Origin: Dehalococcoidales bacterium | Lineage (GTDB): Bacteria > Chloroflexota > Dehalococcoidia > Dehalococcoidales > GCA-2688105 | Direction of reading: 5' to 3' | DNA: 18,569 bases | NCBI GenBank assembly: GCA_030640255.1 | Contig: DAOWJS010000031.1 | Span: forward strand, 1-18,569 | Shown: positions 14,379 through 18,569 of the stretch, piece by piece | Layout: each line of letters starts with the position of its first letter | Numbering within the stretch: the stretch's first letter is position 1 | Translations under genes and position numbers: made by a program | The notes under the pieces: model-generated | Database searches by the model: none | The model's input: only the letters and a program-made list of their open reading frames with translations | Told to the model about the DNA's origin: nothing

Positions 14379-16817
14379 CTACAATCGAATGCCAATCTTA
14401 ATATCTGGATTTTCTGTATCCATATTAGCCCCCTTATCAAAGGAAATTGTTCTAGCTCTTGAGGCAGATTTTAAATCGTTTGCTACGGGTTCAATCTCAC
14501 ACTGAATGCTATCCGAGCACGTTATAGTTAGTTCAGACACCCAATGATTTTGATGAATATTTAAATCTGATTTATATTTTCTTACACTTCTTAAAATTGA
14601 TAATAAAATACTAACTTGATCTTCAGCTTTCCTATCAATTAATTTTACATCTACCTCCGGCCATAACGAGAGATGGATGCTTTTTCCCCCTTCGGATTTT
14701 TTGAAAAGGATACTGTAAATCTCTTCAGTTATATATGGCAGGAAAGGAGCAAATAACTTTAGAGTGTCTAAAAAAACTCTATACATTGTATTCTGTACTG
14801 AGAGAACAGCCTGACTCCCGTAGTCTTCAGGATTTCGGAAGCGCTCTTTCACAATCTCAAGATAATTGTCGCAGTAAATTGTCCAAAAAAACCTTTCTAC
14901 CGCCTTAAGAGCGTGACTATGTTCATAGCTTTCAAAAGATTCGCTTGCTTCAGAAATAACTGCTTGGAGTTTCGAAAGTGCCCATTTATCCACTACTGTG
15001 GGTTCAAATTTTCCCAAAGGGGCAGATATCTCACAATTTTGCCAGAAGAATCGTGCCGCATTCCAAAGTTTTGTCAGCAACCTCTTTCCATTTGCCACAT
15101 CTTCTTTATTAAACCGTTGGTCATACCCCAATGTGGCTCCTGCAGCCCAATATCGTAAAGCATCTGCTGAATATTTAGCAATTACCTCTTCAGGCATAAC
15201 AAAGTTCCCCAGGCTTTTGCTCATCTTCCTGCCATGTTTATCCAGTCCCCATCCACTAATCATAACTGATTCCCATGGAAGAGAACTTGTATGGAAATGG
15301 GACTTTACAATTGTATAGAAAAGCCAGGTTCTGATAATTTCGAAACCTTGTGGCCTAAGAGACATGGGGTAAATCTTTTTGAGGAGGGCATCTCCATAAG
15401 CCCATCCTCCGTTAATCAGAGGGGTTAGAGATGATACCATCCACGTGTCCATAACACTAGTTTCTGGAGAGAACGAGTTCCCTTCACACTTTGGACAATA
15501 TTCAAGTCTGGGGTTATCAGCTAAGGGGTCTACCGGAAGCTCTTCAGGAGAAGCCAATATGGGGTGCCCACACTCATCACAATACCAGACAGGAAATGGA
15601 ACGCCATAACATCGCTGACGAGAAACATTCCAATCCCATCTTAAGTTAGAGACCCATTCTCTATATCTAATTTTCATAAATTCGGGATACCACCGAAGTT
15701 CCTCCCCGCGGGCGAGAAATTGTTGCTTAAAATCAAGGATTTTGATAAACCACTGAGGTGTTAAAGCATATTCAATGGGGGTATTGCATCTATCATGAAT
15801 CCCAATATTATGCTTAATAGAGGAAGAGCCTTCTAAAAATCCTTGACTTGAAAGCTCGTCAATAATCCTTTGTCGAGCCTCATCGATCTTTAGCCCCTGA
15901 TAAGGTGAAGCTAACCGAGTTAAAATTCCGTCTGAATTGAAGATAATCCTTGTATCAAGCTTATGTTCCTTCCATTTTCTAACATCTTCAGCATCTCCCC
16001 AAGTACAAACCATCATTAATCCGGTTCCAAAGGAAGGATCAACCGACTCATCAAATTTAATTGGAACGTAATAGTTAAATAAAGGGACATTTGCTTTCTT
16101 ACCTCTCAAATGGACATAGCGCTTATCTTCTGGATGAGCATAAAGAGCGACACAAGCGCCAATCAACTCTGGACGAGTAGTAGAGATTGTTAATAAATCT
16201 CCATCCTCTGATTCAAATATCAGGTCATATAAATCAGAGGCTCTTTCCTCGATGACAACATCCGCTTGAGCCACAGAAGTTTGGCATTGAGTGCACCATT
16301 GAACAGGCTCTTTCCTACGTTCAATAAGTCCCTTCTCATAAAGTTCCAAAAACGAAAGCTGAGCAGCTTTCTGAGCGCTTGGAGCTATGGTACTATAACT
16401 TAGGGACCAATCAACACTTATTCCTAGCGATTTCAAAACTTTCTTGTACACTTCAGCAGTTAGCTTAGTCTCTTTAAGGCATAATTCAATTAATTCGCCG
16501 CACCGAATTCTTACCTTATCAAGCCCATATTTTTTTTCAACATAGCGCTCACTAGGTAAACCATTATCATCAAAGCCCATAGGGTAAAAAACGTTACACC
16601 CTTTCATTCTTTGGTAGCGGGCAATGAAATCGGCTTGGCAATAAGACATAGCATGCCCGACGTGAAGATAATCTGAAGATATAGTAGGAGGAGGAGTATC
16701 AACCGAAAAGATAGGTTTCTTACAATCAGGGTCAAAATTGTAAATGCCCTCCTCTTGCCAAAGGCTTTGCCATTTTCTTTCTATGCCTTCAAATTTATAG
16801 TTTTTAGGAAAGTCCAC
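14379..16817 (-). CDS. valS: Valyl-tRNA synthetase, short archaeal-like form
   Basis: Charges tRNA-Val with valine. An 812-residue class I synthetase: HIGH-type motif HVGH (52-55), KMSKS (531-535), and FYPMGFDDNGLPSERYVEKKYG, which fits the valine enzymes of archaeal and rickettsial type. The CP1 editing domain is present (TTRPELIGACVAL, FGTGLMMVCTWGDAEDV). Two Cys-pair zinc ribbons (CTQC; CDEC...CPKC) are visible. At about 812 residues it is shorter than typical bacterial ValS (about 880-950); the C-terminal coiled-coil tRNA arm appears to be missing or reduced. The start is GTG with GGAGAT about 11 bases upstream. The gene is visibly more AT-rich than its neighbours and stands alone on the minus strand, consistent with horizontal gain, possibly as a second copy. 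Valine rather than isoleucine specificity rests on motif style. Confidence 0.88.
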   Translation of the reverse strand: MDFPKNYKFEGIERKWQSLWQEEGIYNFDPDCKKPIFSVDTPPPTISSDYLHVGHAMSYCQADFIARYQRMKGCNVFYPMGFDDNGLPSERYVEKKYGLDKVRIRCGELIELCLKETKLTAEVYKKVLKSLGISVDWSLSYSTIAPSAQKAAQLSFLELYEKGLIERRKEPVQWCTQCQTSVAQADVVIEERASDLYDLIFESEDGDLLTISTTRPELIGACVALYAHPEDKRYVHLRGKKANVPLFNYYVPIKFDESVDPSFGTGLMMVCTWGDAEDVRKWKEHKLDTRIIFNSDGILTRLASPYQGLKIDEARQRIIDELSSQGFLEGSSSIKHNIGIHDRCNTPIEYALTPQWFIKILDFKQQFLARGEELRWYPEFMKIRYREWVSNLRWDWNVSRQRCYGVPFPVWYCDECGHPILASPEELPVDPLADNPRLEYCPKCEGNSFSPETSVMDTWMVSSLTPLINGGWAYGDALLKKIYPMSLRPQGFEIIRTWLFYTIVKSHFHTSSLPWESVMISGWGLDKHGRKMSKSLGNFVMPEEVIAKYSADALRYWAAGATLGYDQRFNKEDVANGKRLLTKLWNAARFFWQNCEISAPLGKFEPTVVDKWALSKLQAVISEASESFESYEHSHALKAVERFFWTIYCDNYLEIVKERFRNPEDYGSQAVLSVQNTMYRVFLDTLKLFAPFLPYITEEIYSILFKKSEGGKSIHLSLWPEVDVKLIDRKAEDQVSILLSILRSVRKYKSDLNIHQNHWVSELTITCSDSIQCEIEPVANDLKSASRARTISFDKGANMDTENPDIKIGIRL

Positions 16818-17258
16818 TTTTATGCTTTATCTCCTATGCGTTATCTCCCTATATCCATTCTTTAACCTATCCCGCTCTTCTTATAATAATACCTCAGCAC
16901 AAGGCATATTCGCAATACTGTAGAAGGCTGGAGCGCTCCTATCTCATATAGACACATCAAGAAACTGATGCTAACGATTCAGCTGTTTGCGAGAGGAAGA
17001 CCATTTCGAGTAAATTTGCCCCAAGGCAACACGTGCCGGTATTGTCAAGTAGCCAGTAATGTTTTGCCAAGTTCTCTGAACACATTTGTATCCCCTGCCG
17101 AACTACCCTACCCCCTAGTCTTGGGTAATACGTATCTCTAGAAAAAAAGTTGGCAAAATTCCACTAAAGGGGCTTGACTTGCCAGAAGTCGTCTGTTATG
17201 CTAAATGTGTGTCAGTTGCACAACTTTGCAATCAATAAGGGACTTGCCGGGAATACTC
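16818..17258. other. Divergent intergenic region
   Basis: About 440 bases between valS and the small HTH-type gene, without a supportable gene. On the minus strand a weak promoter for valS is possible (TTGCGA at 16915-16910, 18-base spacer, TATTAT at 16891-16886). No T-box motif was seen in the valS leader. TTTTGCCAA (17062-17070) and TTGGCAAAA (17150-17158) form a 9-base inverted pair 79 bases apart, upstream of the plus-strand promoter at 17174. Confidence 0.5.
17174..17202 (+). promoter_or_regulatory. Promoter with overlapping operator-like palindrome
   Basis: TTGACT at 17174-17179 (five of six), a 17-base spacer, TATGCT at 17197-17202 (four of six). The predicted start is near 17209, which supports the ATG at 17259 over the longer frame from 17205. 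GACTTGCCAGAAGTC (17176-17190) is a palindrome with perfect 5-base arms and lies between the -35 and -10 boxes, where a repressor could block polymerase. Confidence 0.55.
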
Positions 17259-17648
17259 ATGAGCACTCTTCGCAAAAAGGGTCAGCCTACGAAGACTTTT
17301 GACCTACAGAGAGTCGACATTAGCGTAGACAAAAGTCCGGGTAAGAGAAACCTCGCACCAGAAAATGAGGATTCTCGGCCCCCTGTTGATGACAAGGTTG
17401 AAGGGCAGATTGAGAAGGGGCGGCATGCATTTCTTGACAACATAGACGCCATAGCCTGTGGAGTAGAAGCTTGGTTTGAAGAAAACACCGGTTACTCAAA
17501 CAGAGTGGTTGAAACGACTGTAGACATCGCCCGGGCGTTGCGTGTGCCTGAGAGTGATATTAAGAGATGGGCATCTTCCCGATTAATCCACGATACGGAA
17601 AAACTCAGTGTAATCAAATTCCGTCTTGAAAGACTGCGAAGCAAATAA
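17259..17648 (+). CDS. Small hypothetical protein with HTH-like C-terminus
   Basis: A 129-residue product from the ATG at 17259 (147 if started at 17205, which the promoter position argues against). I do not recognise a named family. The first half is Lys-, Asp- and Pro-rich and probably disordered; from about residue 70 it becomes helical. DIARALRVPESDIKRWASSRL resembles a helix-turn-helix with a short loop, followed by a basic end (KFRLERLRSK). No signal peptide. The ribosome-binding site is weak (CGGGAA). The next gene, 66 bases on, also encodes a small HTH protein, so the two may be a regulator pair, perhaps acting on the palindrome at 17176. DNA binding is an inference. Confidence 0.6.
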   Translation: MSTLRKKGQPTKTFDLQRVDISVDKSPGKRNLAPENEDSRPPVDDKVEGQIEKGRHAFLDNIDAIACGVEAWFEENTGYSNRVVETTVDIARALRVPESDIKRWASSRLIHDTEKLSVIKFRLERLRSK

Positions 17649-17714
17649 TCTGTAGGAAGGAGTTATAAGGTCAAGGCCTGAGCCGCAATACAGTTTTGCT
17701 GTGCTAGGAGAAAG

Positions 17715-18005
17715 ATGATACGAGGAACTCCAATTGGCACTTGTCAGGAGATGGCTATGAAAATAAAGACAAGGGTTTTTGAGTTGTACAATGGGAGATA
17801 CAGGAACCTATGTGAGCTAGCTGAGGCGATGGCAATATCAGTAAGCCAGGTTTACCGGGTATATCAAGGTAAGCGCAATATTAACCAGAAATTCATTGTT
17901 GGGGCAATGAAGGCATTTCCCGAGTACAAACTTGGCGACCTTTTTTATCTTGGTCCTGAGTCAACAAGTGGCAGCGCAGCCAGAACAAAAGCTACCACTA
18001 GATAA
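17715..18005 (+). CDS. Small helix-turn-helix DNA-binding protein (XRE-like)
   Basis: A 96-residue product. The core VFELYNGRYRNLCELAEAM, then ISVSQVYRVYQGKRNINQKFI, reads as a helix-turn-helix: helix 2 LCELAEAMA, turn IS, recognition helix VSQVYRVYQG. The segment NINQKFIVGAMKAFPEYKLGDLFYL is typical of a small regulator group I recall from Chloroflexota metagenomes. The C-terminus is a short Ser/Thr/Lys tail. Two starts are possible: ATG 17715 with AGGAG four bases before, or the fifteenth codon at 17757 (AGGAG about ten bases before), from which the protein starts MKIKTRVFELYN. I give the longer. Target and signal unknown. Confidence 0.75.
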   Translation: MIRGTPIGTCQEMAMKIKTRVFELYNGRYRNLCELAEAMAISVSQVYRVYQGKRNINQKFIVGAMKAFPEYKLGDLFYLGPESTSGSAARTKATTR

Positions 18006-18124
18006 CATCGCTGGCTTCGATTTGGTTTCCGGTTTGCCAACAAACTGTTTACTACTCCCTAGGACAGGGTGGCATGCCAGATACAAACTAGGAGAGACGC
18101 AGCCATCAAGCTGGGTGAAGATTG

Positions 18125-18427
18125 CTAGATACCCTCAAACCAGCCATAGTAATACTTCCTGAGATATTCATCATGGGGATAAGCTCTGACCACATCCTCC
18201 TCTCTGAAGCTATATTTGTAGTTACTGCAATAATCCGTGAGCAGTTTATATGCCGCATTCAATCTCTTCATCGTTTCCTCGGTCTCCTCACTGGTAATGC
18301 CGCTACGCTTATCAGGGTGATGGCGATGGGCCAGCCTCCTGTAGGCACTTCTTATCTCCTTCAGAGTTGCTGCCTCGCCCAACCCTAGCAACCTTCGTGC
18401 CTCGTCTATCTCCACAAAATTAGCCAT
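18125..18427 (-). CDS. J-domain (DnaJ-like) small protein
   Basis: A 100-residue product starting MANFVEIDEARRLLGLGEAA. The J-domain covers roughly residues 8-65: LKEIRSAYRRLAHRHHPDKRSG carries the HPD tripeptide that stimulates DnaK-type ATPases, and LNAAYKLLTDY is the fourth helix. A short Tyr-rich tail (YYYGWFEGI) follows; no G/F region, zinc centre or C-terminal substrate domain, so it is a minimal type III J-protein. I chose ATG 18427 over the longer frame to 18511, because AAGGGGA lies just before it and the J-domain register fits. A TGCTATACT extended -10 lies at 18507-18499. It is convergent with the HTH gene; about 120 bases between hold no clear terminator. Confidence 0.85.
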   Translation of the reverse strand: MANFVEIDEARRLLGLGEAATLKEIRSAYRRLAHRHHPDKRSGITSEETEETMKRLNAAYKLLTDYCSNYKYSFREEDVVRAYPHDEYLRKYYYGWFEGI

Positions 18428-18569
18428 TCCCCTTGCCCTCTTTACCTTCTTTCTGATGATATACTGTCTTAACCTGAAAGCTACGGCGATGCTGCTTGAG
18501 TATAGCATCACCTGTATTTACCCCTAGCAATTTGGCCACTACTGGGCACTTAGCCCTGAGGAGAAAGAA

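Noticed and set aside
14220..14462. Plus-strand 80-codon frame between the ATPase gene and valS
   Set aside because: No ribosome-binding site, no recognisable motif, and its end overlaps the valS coding region antisense.
16818..16920. T-box leader for valS
   Set aside because: I looked for the conserved AGGGTGGNACCGCG-type antiterminator on the minus strand and did not find it.

Overview
The window reads as a bacterial chromosome segment of moderate GC with one visibly AT-richer gene. Gene content and the look of several small proteins suggest an uncultured anaerobic Chloroflexota of the Dehalococcoidia type. The features behind this are a class 1B-type dihydroorotate dehydrogenase, a DksA-like zinc-finger protein, a ~100-residue J-domain protein and a small HTH protein with an 'ELYNGRYRNL' core. 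This placement is from memory of similar genomes, not from a search, and is of moderate confidence.

Layout. (1) Positions 1-1223, minus strand: the start of a TraR/DksA-family zinc-finger protein (cut by the left edge) and a DUF72/YecE-like protein. (2) 1308-3159, plus strand: a consensus-like promoter, an MBL-fold hydrolase and pyrD, closely linked. (3) 3160-3731: mostly non-coding DNA with a strong promoter, short repeats, a perfect inverted repeat and one doubtful 65-residue ORF. (4) 3732-14015, plus strand: ten genes with short gaps or overlaps that look like one operon. In order: SAM methyltransferase, DUF364 protein, extracytoplasmic binding lipoprotein 1, FMN split-barrel (PNPOx-like) protein, radical SAM enzyme with a CX5CX2C motif, binding lipoprotein 2, two permeases and two ATPases of the Dpp/Opp/Nik family. 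(5) 14379-16817, minus strand: a short, zinc-ribbon, archaeal-style valyl-tRNA synthetase, AT-rich and alone. (6) 17174-18427: a promoter with an operator-like palindrome, two small HTH-type proteins, and a convergent J-domain protein.

The region of most interest is the ten-gene operon. The radical SAM enzyme has the spacing I associate with HmdB, the pyridinol-ring enzyme of [Fe]-hydrogenase cofactor synthesis, but no other hcg gene is visible. DUF364 is annotated as a putative heavy-metal-chelation domain, and Nik/Dpp-type importers carry metals, metal chelates or peptides. I infer a system that imports a metal complex, small cofactor or peptide and makes or modifies a small ligand for it with the methyltransferase, flavoprotein and radical SAM enzyme. 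The substrate cannot be named from sequence alone. No tRNA, rRNA, CRISPR array, transposase or convincing T-tailed terminator was seen.
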